This document shows, piece by piece, positions 7,411 to 14,691 of a stretch of DNA of 46,678 nucleotides. Positions within the stretch are counted from its first letter, which is position 1. Every line of letters starts with the position of its first letter. Made by a program: the position numbers and the translations under genes. The DNA is from a virus: positions 1 through 46,678 of the IMG/VR virus record IMGVR_UViG_3300042540_001044. The stretch is one strand, 5' to 3'. The notes beneath the pieces are model-generated. The model was given only the letters and a program-made list of their open reading frames with translations. It had not been told where the DNA came from and did no database searches.

Positions 7411-7619
7411 CATGGACACGACCCTACCCTGGCGTGCAGTGCATCGTCAGTGGCAAATGGAAGATCGTCAAGGTGAAAGGCTTCAGCCGCGGGCAACGAG
7501 AAGTGAAACCAGAGGACTTGGCGGGCTGGCAGTTGCGCTATGATCGCCAGTTCATCAACGTCTACCCGACACAGATAGCAGCGAAGCAAGCAGCAGAGGA
7601 GATGCGCAGCAATGAGTAA
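7407..7619 (+). CDS. Hypothetical basic 70-aa protein
   Basis: ATG 7407 in an ATGA overlap with the membrane peptide gene. The protein begins MTWTRPYPGVQC and has a KWKIVKVKGFSRGQREV segment. It is basic and beta-strand-like, then ends in an Ala-rich helix (TQIAAKQAAEEM). It may bind nucleic acid, but no family is recognised. Confidence 0.65.
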   Translation: MTWTRPYPGVQCIVSGKWKIVKVKGFSRGQREVKPEDLAGWQLRYDRQFINVYPTQIAAKQAAEEMRSNE

Positions 7620-8214
7620 CGAAGAAATCACACCAGAAGTTCGCGACATGATCGACAAGAAGCCCCAGCTATCCAACGTCATCTCGGTCCTCGGCCCCGA
7701 AGCAATGGTGATGCTGGAACTGTACGGCGACGACAAGAAAGAAGGAGTGCAGCTCGACCTCACCGACGACGCCGCATGGCTCGCCGGGTACGGAGTCCTG
7801 CTCCCCGGAGAAACGATCGCATCCGCCGAAGAGATCTCCGGTGTCCTCGCTGTGGATCTCGGCGACAACGACCGGATCATGTGGGTCGACGGTGGACGCG
7901 ACCTCAACGAGCACGAGTTCGGACAGGCGGTCTACTCAGGGCTTATGTGCGTGCTCCGAGACCCCGACCTCAGTGCAGAGTGGAAAGCCCGAGCCAACAA
8001 GCGTGTGCTGGCAAAGCGTGACGTGAACATGCAAGCGGTCATGGCTCTCGGGCTCATCAGCGACAAGAAACTGGACAAGAAGCGCAAGGAGTTCGGCCGC
8101 AGATCAGCCAGGGATCTGATGTCGTCAACCTCCGTTGAGGATAGCGACCTGCTCGCCGCTTGGGTTCTGAAGCAGCTGGACCCGCAGAGTATCTGGAGGG
8201 ACACACCGCTGTGA
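7612..8214 (+). CDS. Hypothetical 200-aa protein
   Basis: Overlaps the previous gene by 8 bases. No motif I can name. Residues 1-110 are acidic alpha/beta with MVMLELYGDD and DDAAWLAGYGVLLPGETI. Residues 110-200 are mainly charged helices (KARANKRVLAKRDVN, DKKLDKKRKEFGRR). No membrane segment and no cysteine cluster. The downstream zinc-ribbon gene begins within its stop codon. Confidence 0.72.
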   Translation: MSNEEITPEVRDMIDKKPQLSNVISVLGPEAMVMLELYGDDKKEGVQLDLTDDAAWLAGYGVLLPGETIASAEEISGVLAVDLGDNDRIMWVDGGRDLNEHEFGQAVYSGLMCVLRDPDLSAEWKARANKRVLAKRDVNMQAVMALGLISDKKLDKKRKEFGRRSARDLMSSTSVEDSDLLAAWVLKQLDPQSIWRDTPL

Positions 8215-8423
8215 TTTGTGTGGACTGCGGGCAGGACAAGCCCGACGAACGATTCAGAGCACGGCGCAAGGACTGCCGGGACTGCGAGAACGAGAAGTCC
8301 TCGGTGCGTAAGCATCGTGAACGCAGGCAGAAGAACGAGGCCCGACGGGCAGCCGAACTGGCTGAACGTGAACGCAGGCATCAGGCACGACGAGACATGG
8401 CAGCCCAAGGAATGGGTTACTAG
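8211..8423 (+). CDS. Small zinc-ribbon protein, 70 aa
   Basis: GTG 8211 overlaps the previous stop (GTGA). The N-terminus has two Cys pairs: CVDCG at residues 3-7 and CRDCE about 17 residues later, giving a four-Cys zinc ribbon. A long basic helix follows (KHRERRQKNEARRAAELAERERRHQ). This fits a small nucleic-acid-binding protein, like the zinc-ribbon part of phage endonuclease VII-type proteins but without their catalytic part. Confidence 0.72.
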   Translation: MICVDCGQDKPDERFRARRKDCRDCENEKSSVRKHRERRQKNEARRAAELAERERRHQARRDMAAQGMGY

Positions 8424-8438
8424 AAAGGCCACAAGCTA

Positions 8439-8975
8439 GTGGGAAAGAAGCGCAAGAAGAAGTTCGCAGCTCTCTCGGTAGGGATGCCGTATCTTCCACG
8501 GACATTCTACTACCAAGCAGAGATGGAGACGGTGAAGACCGGCCCAACGAAGCGCCGAGTGCGAGGCACCTACGTGGAGACCAAGCCCAAGAAGGTGCCC
8601 GCTGAAGAAGCGAACCTTGTGTCGTCCATCTTGGAGCTGCCCGAAGACTTCACGCCTCTTCAAGAGGACGACTGGGCCACCGAGACGCGTCATGGCATCT
8701 GTCTGGACATCGACTTGCCGTGCGCTCTCGTGGAGTCCAGCCCCGGGCACTACCACCTCTACATCGAGCGTGACATCCCGTGGACAGCGTACCAGCGGCT
8801 TCTTCGTGCGCTCAGTGACGCAGGTGTGATCGAACAGGGTTACTACCAGGCGTCGGTCGAGAAAGAAGGCACGTTCCTGCGCAAGCATGTCTATGACCGC
8901 TTCTTTTCCGAGACAGGCAAGGACTATGAGCAGCTCGCAGCTGCAACACGAGAAGTATTGAAGGAGGTTGAATGA
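8439..8975 (+). CDS. Hypothetical 178-aa protein, weakly primase-polymerase-like
   Basis: GTG 8439 with GAAAGG upstream. The first 60 residues are Lys-rich (GKKRKKKFAA). The middle has RHGICLDIDLPCALVESSPGHYHLYIE, where an hDhD pair is followed by a strand with GHYHLY. This order recalls archaeo-eukaryotic primase folds, but no further catalytic residue is clear, so I keep it unassigned. The next gene starts before its stop (ATGA). Confidence 0.68.
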   Translation: MGKKRKKKFAALSVGMPYLPRTFYYQAEMETVKTGPTKRRVRGTYVETKPKKVPAEEANLVSSILELPEDFTPLQEDDWATETRHGICLDIDLPCALVESSPGHYHLYIERDIPWTAYQRLLRALSDAGVIEQGYYQASVEKEGTFLRKHVYDRFFSETGKDYEQLAAATREVLKEVE

Positions 8976-9292
8976 TCTCAACGATCGTTTTCATCCTGTA
9001 CGTCGGGTTCTTCACACTGATCTGCGGGATCGTGTTCCGAGGTTGGCCGGTCAACAAGACGCTCAGGCGAGACACCTACACCACGAACAGCAACGTGATA
9101 CCGGAAATGCAAACCCGGTACATGGTGGTGATGGAGAGCAGACTCACCGGTGACGTGCAGATGGGTGAACACCCAACCAAGTACGGCGCAGTGTTTGATG
9201 CTAACATCGAGCTCACCAAGGGCAACTTGCTCTACTTGAAGGGCCTGAAGAACAGACGTTCCCTGAAGAAAATGAGCAAAGGGAGGTTCTAA
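8972..9292 (+). CDS. Membrane-anchored hypothetical protein, 106 aa
   Basis: ATG 8972 overlaps the previous stop, with AAGGAGG at 8961-8967. Residues 3-22 form one hydrophobic helix (STIVFILYVGFFTLICGIVF). The rest is a basic soluble domain ending LKKMSKGRF. Probably an inner-membrane anchor with a cytoplasmic basic tail. No family known to me. Confidence 0.66.
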   Translation: MISTIVFILYVGFFTLICGIVFRGWPVNKTLRRDTYTTNSNVIPEMQTRYMVVMESRLTGDVQMGEHPTKYGAVFDANIELTKGNLLYLKGLKNRRSLKKMSKGRF

Positions 9293-9544
9293 ATGACCAT
9301 GGACGATCCATCAGAAGACATCTTCGCACAACTCGAAGAAGAGATGGGTGAAGTTGACACCAGCGACGTGATCGACATGACAAAGCTCAGCATCCCTGAG
9401 CTGCTCGTCATCTACGGAGAAGAAACCGAAGACCTCATGGATGAGGGGCAAGCAATGAACCCCCGCACCCAGGAGGCACGCGACAAGCACTCGCTGCGCT
9501 ACGCAGCACGCATCGAACTGCAACGCAGGCAGAACCTGCTATGA
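9293..9544 (+). CDS. Hypothetical acidic 83-aa protein
   Basis: The start ATG directly follows the upstream TAA; a second ATG lies 6 bases later. The N-terminal half is strongly acidic (DDPSEDIFAQLEEEMGEVD). A helix with LSIPELLVIYGEETEDLMDE follows, and the C-terminus is basic (ARIELQRRQNLL). The IPELL...L helix could be a protein-binding element. Not recognised. Confidence 0.65.
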   Translation: MTMDDPSEDIFAQLEEEMGEVDTSDVIDMTKLSIPELLVIYGEETEDLMDEGQAMNPRTQEARDKHSLRYAARIELQRRQNLL

Positions 9545-9816
9545 GGGACCATGAACGACTGATGGCGGCGCTGGACCAAGAGATACAAGAGCTGCACGAC
9601 GCCATCGTCATGTGGAAGTTCGGGGCAGCTCGGTCCATCGTGCTCGTGTCAGCCATCGTGTCGATCACTGTGATCGCGTTGCTCACCAACTGGTGGTGGA
9701 CACCGTTCGTGTCATGGCCCATCACCATCTACGCATTCGCTGACCTGTTCTTCTTCACTCCGAAGAAGCGCAGGTACTACAAGGCGCGACTGGATCAAAT
9801 CAAGGAGCAAGAATGA
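9541..9816 (+). CDS. Small membrane protein with two helices, 91 aa
   Basis: Starts in an ATGA overlap. Residues 1-27 form an amphipathic charged helix. Then come two hydrophobic helices: SIVLVSAIVSITVIALLTNW and, after a WWTPFV turn, ITIYAFADLFFF. The tail is basic (TPKKRRYYKARLDQIKEQE). Both ends are likely cytoplasmic. It is unlike the holin at 18.7 kb and its role is unknown. Confidence 0.66.
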   Translation: MRDHERLMAALDQEIQELHDAIVMWKFGAARSIVLVSAIVSITVIALLTNWWWTPFVSWPITIYAFADLFFFTPKKRRYYKARLDQIKEQE

Positions 9817-10271
9817 AGGCAAGTGATCTCATCCCAGGTGAGACCTATCAGATCAACGCACGCACCAAGCTGACCAGGAAGCCGAGGAACCGCTACTCGT
9901 ACTCGACGCCCGGTTTCAAGGAGAAGGCATTCCTCACGACCGGCAAGTACGTCGGCAAGCACGGCAAGCAGCCCGGCTTTCACCGCTTCCAAGAGTCGGA
10001 CGGTCGCTTCGTGTACGCCAACATCCAGTCGGTCACGGAGTATGTGCCGGTCATCGAGGTGGACAGCGAAGAGCTGGAGAGGCTGCGTGAACGTGGAGCT
10101 GACGGCAAGACCCGCACCGAAGAGTTCGCGACAGCCCAGCAGCTACTCATGTCATTCGGGATCAGGACCGAGGTCAACCCGGAGAAGACGGCGTTGACCC
10201 TCACCTTCTTCGAGGTGCAGAAGCTGCAAAGCCTCGTTGTCAAGATGCTCGCAGCGCAGCTGGAGGAATGA
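9813..10271 (+). CDS. Hypothetical 152-aa protein
   Basis: Overlaps the upstream stop (ATGA). The N-terminal 75 residues look like a small beta barrel (PGETYQINARTKLTRKPRN, TGKYVGKHGKQPGFHRF). A charged linker and an alpha-helical C-terminal part follow (EFATAQQLLMSFGI, FFEVQKLQSLVVKMLAAQ). No catalytic motif seen. Its ribosome site supports co-translation with the preceding membrane gene. Confidence 0.68.
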   Translation: MKASDLIPGETYQINARTKLTRKPRNRYSYSTPGFKEKAFLTTGKYVGKHGKQPGFHRFQESDGRFVYANIQSVTEYVPVIEVDSEELERLRERGADGKTRTEEFATAQQLLMSFGIRTEVNPEKTALTLTFFEVQKLQSLVVKMLAAQLEE

Positions 10272-10274
10272 GAG

Positions 10275-10790
10275 TTGACGATCCCCGAAGAGAAGCAATG
10301 CCCTACCTGTAAGGAGGTGAAGCCAGCATCAGAGTTCTTTCGTGACAAGTCACGCAAGGATGGCTTGAAGTATTACTGCAAGCCGTGCTCCACCAAGTCC
10401 ATCGAACCGAAGTACAAGAAGCGATCGTTCAGCGCCTACAAGAAGCAGTGTCGGATCTGTAAACGCTCATTGAGTGCCAGCTCTTTCGTGTATTCCAACA
10501 CGCACGAGGACGGCCTTGAGCTGCAATGCAGAACCTGTCGCTCGTGGCGCAGCCGAAGCACCACACCTTCGGTGGACGAGTCCCTCGCTTACGAGACACA
10601 GATTGACAACATCATTCAAGCTGCTACAATGAAACTCTTGTCGACATATGTTGACGAAGGTTCTCGGTGGGAGGTGATCAACGACCACCGCTCAGAATTT
10701 GAGCAGCTATGTGTGCTGGGGTTCCAGCATACCGACCTGGGAGGTAAGTGGAAAATGCCCATCTGGATCCACTCCTCGTCGATCCCGTGA
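10275..10790 (+). CDS. Double zinc-ribbon protein, 171 aa
   Basis: Starts at TTG 10275, four bases after the upstream stop, with GGAGG in place. It carries two zinc ribbons in tandem: CPTCKEVKPASEFF with a CKPC pair, and CRICKRSLSASSFV with a CRTC pair. Such ribbons occur at the N-terminus of phage endonuclease VII-like and HNH proteins, but no nuclease core follows. The C-terminal 70 residues are helical. It probably binds DNA or RNA. The end overlaps the next gene by 43 bases. Confidence 0.7.
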   Translation: MTIPEEKQCPTCKEVKPASEFFRDKSRKDGLKYYCKPCSTKSIEPKYKKRSFSAYKKQCRICKRSLSASSFVYSNTHEDGLELQCRTCRSWRSRSTTPSVDESLAYETQIDNIIQAATMKLLSTYVDEGSRWEVINDHRSEFEQLCVLGFQHTDLGGKWKMPIWIHSSSIP

Positions 10791-11137
10791 TTGACGAGGA
10801 CACCATCATCAAAGACGCTCTCCATGCGTTGGAGAAGCACATCCTGAACACCAAGGACATCGACAACCCGAACGTCGTTGAGTACAGGCAGTCTCTCGAA
10901 CGGGTCTGCATGAATCGATACGGCAAGTACAGCATCAGTACCTGGGACACATTCGAGCACATGCTCGCCGCACGACGTGGCAGATCCATCAGCCAGAGCG
11001 GGTTCACCTGCGGCTGGTGCAAGGAACGCATCATCGGAGAGGACATGCAGAAGCACATCAACAGGTGTGCCAAGGTGTCCCCCGAGCATCCGGCAAACAT
11101 GGTCAAAGCACTAAGGAGAATCATCAGTGAAGAGTGA
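10748..11137 (+). CDS. Zinc-finger protein, 129 aa
   Basis: GTG 10748 preceded by GGGAGGT. A helical N-terminal two thirds (KDALHALEKHILNTKDI, YRQSLERVCMNRYG) is followed by a CGWCKERIIGEDMQKHINRC module. This is a Cys-Cys-His-Cys finger like those that bind nucleic acid or protein partners. The family is not named. The next gene starts at GTG inside its 3' end. Confidence 0.66.
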   Translation: MENAHLDPLLVDPVIDEDTIIKDALHALEKHILNTKDIDNPNVVEYRQSLERVCMNRYGKYSISTWDTFEHMLAARRGRSISQSGFTCGWCKERIIGEDMQKHINRCAKVSPEHPANMVKALRRIISEE

Positions 11138-11543
11138 GATCAACCCGTCAACATGGGAAGCACAACACCAGACCGCCATGTTCTTCGAAGGCGGGGTCAG
11201 CGACAACAGCTTCGAGAGAATGGGGAGGATGAAGGAGTCGCTCAACGGCGACAACATCAAGGCCGACCTCTTCACCGTCATCAACAACAAGGTGTACAAG
11301 GGGCTCTGTTCAGGAGATGGAGCCGGGGAACACTTCGAAGATGTGGCCCGTCACTTCGCTGCGGAGACCGGGTACAACGTGTACACAGTGATGCGGCAGT
11401 GCGCCCCGAAGGGTTCCACTGCCAACCCCACTCCCCCAATCCCTGTTGGTGAGATGGTGGACGGACTCAAAGCTCTCATCGAAAGCGGTGAAATGGACCC
11501 AAGCTGGTCCTATCTGGCCGACAAGGAGTCAAATGGGGATTGA
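11127..11543 (+). CDS. Hypothetical 138-aa protein
   Basis: GTG 11127 with AAGGAG at 11112-11117. Contains NPSTWEAQHQTAMFFEGG and a Cys-containing VYKGLCSGDGAGEHFEDVARHF. It seems an alpha/beta protein and lacks membrane segments. I do not recognise it. It is the last gene of reasonable size before recA. Confidence 0.68.
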   Translation: MKSEINPSTWEAQHQTAMFFEGGVSDNSFERMGRMKESLNGDNIKADLFTVINNKVYKGLCSGDGAGEHFEDVARHFAAETGYNVYTVMRQCAPKGSTANPTPPIPVGEMVDGLKALIESGEMDPSWSYLADKESNGD

Positions 11544-11610
11544 GATAGAAGAGCCAGAACTTGTCATGACCATCACCCGACGGCCAAGGCGACAGGTTCT
11601 GAACTTGTGA
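11533..11610 (+). CDS. Possible 25-aa peptide upstream of recA
   Basis: ATG 11533 overlaps the previous gene and reads a 25-aa peptide, IEIEEPELVMTITRRPRRQV in its centre. It ends TTGTGA just before the recA promoter. It also contains both copies of a 13-base direct repeat, so it may be regulatory DNA rather than a gene. Confidence 0.3.
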   Translation: MGIEIEEPELVMTITRRPRRQVLNL

Positions 11611-11613
11611 TGA
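11557..11613 (+). repeat. 13-base direct repeat pair upstream of recA
   Basis: GAACTTGTCATGA at 11557-11569 and GAACTTGTGATGA at 11601-11613 differ by one base and are 44 bases apart, about four helical turns. The spacing and location right before the recA -10 suggest a possible operator. They do not match the GAACN4GTTC LexA box of mycobacteria. Confidence 0.45.
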
Positions 11614-11628
11614 GTTCGCCATCCCGCG

Positions 11629-11643
11629 TGGTACAATTACGGG
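11629..11643 (+). promoter_or_regulatory. Extended -10 promoter giving a leaderless recA transcript
   Basis: TGGTACAAT at 11629-11637 is a TGN-extended -10 element. Transcription would start 6-8 bases later, at the ATG of recA (11644) itself. No good -35 lies at 17 bases and no Shine-Dalgarno precedes the ATG. This is the pattern of actinobacterial leaderless mRNAs. Confidence 0.55.
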
Positions 11644-12648
11644 ATGGCATCCAAGAAAACGACACCAAACCCTCTGGATGCTGCCAGGGCCGAGATCGAA
11701 AAGGATTTCGGCGCTGGCAGCATCTTCATGCTCGGGGACGACCCCAGCATGGACGTTGAACGTATCCCCTCAGGTAACTTTGCGCTCGACCGTGCGCTCG
11801 GAGGTGGCTACGCCAAAGGCTCCATCGTGGAGCTGTTCGGCCCGCCCGGAGCGGGCAAGTCCTCCCTCGCACTGACGCTCGTCGGACAGGTGCAAGCTGC
11901 CGGAGGCAACTGCGTCTACATCGACGCAGAGCACGGCATGAACAAGGATCTCGCGTACAAGTGCGGAGTCGATGTCGACTCCCTTCTGTTCTCCCAGCCG
12001 AGCTGCGGAGAAGAAGGTCTGGAGATTGTCCAGCGCATGTGCAAGATCCCCGGGGTAGATGTGATCATCGTGGACTCTGTCGCCGCGCTGACCCCTCGTG
12101 CAGAGATCGCTGGCGACATCGGCGACTCCCACATGGGTTTGCAGGCGCGCATGATGTCCCAGGCGCTCCGCATCATCACCGCTTCGATGAACGACACCAA
12201 GTCGCAGACGATCATCGTCTTCATCAACCAGATCCGTGAGAAGATCGGCGGCATGGCGTTCGGCCCGCAGACCACCACCTCCGGTGGTCGTGCTCTCGTC
12301 TTTTATGCTTCGCTGCGCGCTGAGGTGATCAAGATGAAGCAGATTAAGAAGGGCGAGGATGTTGTCGGCCACGAGCTGAAGGTGAAGGTTCTGAAGAACC
12401 GTTACGCCCCACCGATGCGCACCGCAGAGTTCGAAATGCTGTACGACACTGGTATTTCGAATGTGTCCGGTGTGTTGAAGATCGCCGAGGACATGGGTCT
12501 CGTGGTTAAGAACGGCTCTTGGTATGCCGATGCTACCACCGGAGAAAAGCTCGGTCAGGGCTATCTGGGGGCGCTCGGTTACCTTGAGGACAACCCGGAA
12601 ACCTTGGCCGACCTGATGGACAGGATCACCAATGAGGATTCTCGATAG
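11644..12648 (+). CDS. recA: RecA recombinase
   Basis: A 334-aa protein, the usual RecA length. Residues near 60 hold the Walker A GPPGAGKSS. DVIIVDSVAALTP is Walker B. GDSHMGLQARMMSQALR follows, then the FINQIREKIGG loop and TTTSGGRAL, all standard RecA motifs, before a short C-terminal domain. RecA forms filaments on ssDNA, promotes strand exchange and triggers LexA cleavage. It is distinct from the Sak4-like ATPase at 32-33 kb, so the phage has two recombination ATPases. The ATG has no ribosome site and sits at the predicted transcript start. Confidence 0.95.
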   Translation: MASKKTTPNPLDAARAEIEKDFGAGSIFMLGDDPSMDVERIPSGNFALDRALGGGYAKGSIVELFGPPGAGKSSLALTLVGQVQAAGGNCVYIDAEHGMNKDLAYKCGVDVDSLLFSQPSCGEEGLEIVQRMCKIPGVDVIIVDSVAALTPRAEIAGDIGDSHMGLQARMMSQALRIITASMNDTKSQTIIVFINQIREKIGGMAFGPQTTTSGGRALVFYASLRAEVIKMKQIKKGEDVVGHELKVKVLKNRYAPPMRTAEFEMLYDTGISNVSGVLKIAEDMGLVVKNGSWYADATTGEKLGQGYLGALGYLEDNPETLADLMDRITNEDSR

Positions 12649-12961
12649 ACTTCGCAAGAGGCAGGTTGAGAAGACCCTGGCTGAACGCCGAGCCCAAGAG
12701 CCCGAACAAGAGCCCGAACATGAGCCGGAACCTGCTGCCTATGAGCTGTGGGTGATCGAAGTGTTCGACCCAGAACACAGAGACATCCACAACTTCTTTG
12801 AGATGATGACAGTAGGTCCACCTACACTGACCGGCCCTTATGTGAACGCGTTGGAAGCGATGGCGCTGCTGGAACAAGCGCTCGACATTCTGAACGCAAA
12901 CCGGTTGCCTGACGAGCAGTTCACTGGTAGGCTGAGGCCCATCCTCTCACACATTGTGTGA
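12632..12961 (+). CDS. Hypothetical 109-aa protein with Glu-Pro repeat
   Basis: ATG 12632 lies inside the recA 3' end. A basic N-terminal helix (LDRLRKRQVEKTLAERR) is followed by an EP repeat (QEPEQEPEHEPEPA) that forms a rigid linker, then an alpha/beta domain with ELWVIEVFDPEHRDIHNFF. Probably a two-part adaptor of unknown partner. It is followed at once by tRNA-Asn. Confidence 0.66.
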   Translation: MRILDRLRKRQVEKTLAERRAQEPEQEPEHEPEPAAYELWVIEVFDPEHRDIHNFFEMMTVGPPTLTGPYVNALEAMALLEQALDILNANRLPDEQFTGRLRPILSHIV

Positions 12962-12965
12962 TCTT

Positions 12966-13041
12966 TCTGGGGTAGCTCAATCGGCAGAGCAACGCACTGT
13001 TAATGCGCAGGTTGGAGGTTCAAGTCCTCCCCCCAGAGCCA
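12966..13041 (+). tRNA. tRNA-Asn (GTT), CCA encoded
   Basis: Acceptor TCTGGGG pairs with CCCCAGA at 13031-13037. D-arm GCTC/GAGC, anticodon loop CTGTTAA with anticodon GTT, T-arm GGAGG TTCAAGT CCTCC, discriminator G and encoded CCA (13039-13041). All arms are canonical except an A-C pair at the top of the anticodon stem. Confidence 0.93.
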
Positions 13042-13042
13042 C

Positions 13043-13127
13043 GGTACGGTTGAACAGGTGGTGAGTTCCGCAGACTGTAAATCTGTCGCCTTCGGCTTTG
13101 TAGGTTCGATTCCTACCCGTACCACCA
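13043..13127 (+). tRNA. tRNA-Tyr (GTA), CCA encoded
   Basis: Acceptor GGTACGG pairs with CCGTACC. Anticodon loop CTGTAAA gives GTA. The long variable arm (CGCCTTCGGC region) is normal for bacterial tRNA-Tyr. T-arm GTAGG TTCGATT CCTAC, discriminator A, CCA at 13125-13127. It begins one base after tRNA-Asn. The last A of CCA is also the A of the ATG of the next gene. Confidence 0.93.
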
Positions 13128-13324
13128 TGATTGAAGTAACGCAATACCTGCACGGCCCGTCCCATCAAAGGTACGCAAGGTTTGTGGTTGAAGCACCCTT
13201 CTGGACAAAAGACGACTACGACCCAGACTGGTCGTGGTTCATCATCGCTCCAATCCTCAAGATGACAGAAGCTGACGAATCCTTTGACTGCGTCACACTA
13301 AAGCACTATCATCCTGTGCTATGA
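13127..13324 (+). CDS. Hypothetical 65-aa protein starting at the tRNA-Tyr 3' end
   Basis: The ATG at 13127 shares its A with the CCA end of tRNA-Tyr, so there is no leader or Shine-Dalgarno. The protein is aromatic (APFWTKDDYDPDWSWFII) and ends KHYHPVL. Function unknown. Translation must use a leaderless or processed transcript, or readthrough from upstream genes. The stop overlaps the next ATG. Confidence 0.6.
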   Translation: MIEVTQYLHGPSHQRYARFVVEAPFWTKDDYDPDWSWFIIAPILKMTEADESFDCVTLKHYHPVL

Positions 13325-13500
13325 GCAGGGAACAAGCAATGCATGACAAGAACTGGGTGGTGGTGTTCACGCATGACGTGGACGTGCCGCTCCACGAACG
13401 GACATTCAAGGACAAGGAATCTGCTGCTGCTTTCAAGGCAGAGCATGAGCACGGCAAGTTCGCCACCGTGCTCCCCATGAAGGGGACGTTCACTGAGTGA
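13321..13500 (+). CDS. Hypothetical 59-aa protein
   Basis: The ATG overlaps the previous stop (ATGA). Sequence includes NWVVVFTHDVDVPLHERTF and a Lys/Glu helix. This looks like a small alpha/beta domain. It is kept because of tight coupling and coding-like sequence. No family known. Confidence 0.6.
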   Translation: MSREQAMHDKNWVVVFTHDVDVPLHERTFKDKESAAAFKAEHEHGKFATVLPMKGTFTE

Positions 13501-13522
13501 AGAGCGGTTTGAATCCGAGTTC

Positions 13523-13726
13523 GTGATCACCGAACTCTTCGACCTGACCCGGGATGCACACGACTACAACATCAACTTCCGTGCGAACGGTCGCGGCTAC
13601 AAACTGGTGAGGTATGCTCCATTCAACAACAACCTGCACCTCTACTTTGGTAGCACCTACCTGATCCACGGTTGGTACCGCATGCAAAACTGGCGAATTC
13701 TGACAACAACCCAAGGAGAACAATGA
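13523..13726 (+). CDS. Hypothetical 67-aa protein
   Basis: GTG 13523 is the only usable start in frame after the preceding gene. No strong ribosome site is seen. The protein has ITELFDLTRDAHDYNINF and several aromatic residues (YLIHGWYRMQNW). Not recognised. Its last codons contain AAGGAG for the next gene. Confidence 0.55.
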   Translation: MITELFDLTRDAHDYNINFRANGRGYKLVRYAPFNNNLHLYFGSTYLIHGWYRMQNWRILTTTQGEQ

Positions 13727-14052
13727 ACAAGAAGATGCTACTCGCAAGCGCAACAGCAGGAACACTGTTCCTCGCTCTCGTGATGCTGATCACCGTGACG
13801 GTGGTCGACAACGCAGGGGCCTGGGGTTGCGGCCCGAACCGCAAGCCGCCGTGCGAAACCACGACGACTGTGCCGACAACGGTGCCCGAGACCACAACGA
13901 TCCCCACAACGACCGTGCCTGACACCACGACAACGACCAGCACGACCGTTCCTGAGACCACGACAACGACCACCACGACGATGCCGCCCGAGGTGTCCCT
14001 GAACCCGCCGTCGATCGAACGTCCGCCTGCCGATCTGGAGCTGGCCGGATGA
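13723..14052 (+). CDS. Secreted or anchored Thr/Pro-rich mucin-like protein, 109 aa
   Basis: ATG 13723 with AAGGAGA upstream. The first 35 residues form a signal sequence: MNKK, then a hydrophobic run (LFLALVMLITVTVV), then DNAGAW. After a Cys-containing segment (CGPNRKPPC), about 45 residues are almost only Thr, Pro, Val and Glu in VPETTT/VPTT units. Such stretches are extended and are often O-glycosylated in actinobacteria. The C-terminus is PPSIERPPADLELAG. Probably exported through the membrane; it might alter the cell surface. Confidence 0.7.
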   Translation: MNKKMLLASATAGTLFLALVMLITVTVVDNAGAWGCGPNRKPPCETTTTVPTTVPETTTIPTTTVPDTTTTTSTTVPETTTTTTTTMPPEVSLNPPSIERPPADLELAG

Positions 14053-14285
14053 TTCAGCCAGAGTGCGAGCTGGGCTACACCACAGAACAGCTCAAGGAAA
14101 TCATCGACAACATGCTTGAGTTCGACAGGTGGATGAACGGGCAGACGCGTGCCATCTGCGAAGGCAGAAAGTACAACCACGACACACGCGAATGGGAGGT
14201 CGCCTGCGACGGTGTTGCCCACGGCTTGGTCACATACCAAAGCGACGTGGAGCGCTACCTTGCAGGGGCCGAAGTCATCGACTAA
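14049..14285 (+). CDS. Hypothetical 78-aa protein
   Basis: ATGA overlap with the Thr/Pro-rich gene. Has three cysteines (residues 6, 37 and 53) and a helical segment TTEQLKEIIDNMLEFDRWM. No signal peptide is visible, so it is probably cytoplasmic. No known family. Confidence 0.62.
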   Translation: MIQPECELGYTTEQLKEIIDNMLEFDRWMNGQTRAICEGRKYNHDTREWEVACDGVAHGLVTYQSDVERYLAGAEVID

Positions 14286-14301
14286 AAATCCCAGAAAGGT
14301 G

Positions 14302-14330
14302 TTGACATGACTCAAACGGCTTGCTATTCT
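14302..14330 (+). promoter_or_regulatory. Strong sigma70-like promoter
   Basis: TTGACA at 14302-14307, a 17-base spacer, and TATTCT at 14325-14330. Transcription would begin about 14337 and cover the small membrane gene at 14355, the 14474 gene and then the structured non-coding region up to 15.1 kb. Confidence 0.65.
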
Positions 14331-14354
14331 TCTAGTCCCAAACAGGAGGTAGCA

Positions 14355-14477
14355 ATGCCGCAAGAGTATTACGTCAACCATCCCCTGCACATCATCCTCT
14401 GCCTGCTCACAGGTGGGCTGTGGCTGATCGTGTACATCCCTCTCCTGCTCAAGCAGGGCGCAATGAGGAAGTCGTGA
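14355..14477 (+). CDS. Small membrane protein, 40 aa
   Basis: ATG 14355 with AGGAGGT just upstream. The peptide begins MPQEYYVNHP and has one hydrophobic helix (LHIILCLLTGGLWLIVYIPL), ending KQGAMRKS. A single-pass peptide. It is the first gene after a strong promoter and its stop overlaps the next GTG. Confidence 0.62.
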   Translation: MPQEYYVNHPLHIILCLLTGGLWLIVYIPLLLKQGAMRKS

Positions 14478-14650
14478 AGAAGTTCTGGGCTGAGATCGAA
14501 GTCAACGACGACGAGATCCACGAGACCGAAGACCCCATGCTGTTCGATGTGGATGCCGGTGCGTTGCCGACGCTCACGAACGGCGCAACGAAGATCAGAT
14601 TCAAGGTACTGCGGTTCGTTGAAGGCGAACCGCGAGAGGAGAGCAAGTGA
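14474..14650 (+). CDS. Hypothetical 58-aa acidic protein
   Basis: GTG 14474 overlaps the previous stop. The protein is acidic (EIEVNDDEIHETEDPM) and looks like a short beta sheet (TKIRFKVLRFVEGE). Family unknown. It is the last gene before about 500 bases without a clear protein gene. Confidence 0.6.
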   Translation: MKKFWAEIEVNDDEIHETEDPMLFDVDAGALPTLTNGATKIRFKVLRFVEGEPREESK

Positions 14651-14691
14651 CCACAAGATACCAGATCCATCTTCCCTGACGCCTGAGTTCT

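Noticed and set aside
11557-11616. LexA/SOS box upstream of recA
   Set aside because: GAAC and GTTC are present but nine bases apart, not four, so this does not match the actinobacterial consensus.
13849-13987. CRISPR-like or microsatellite array from the ACGACCACGAC repeats
   Set aside because: The repeats are codons for Thr, Pro and Val in a signal-peptide protein, with no spacers of fixed length.
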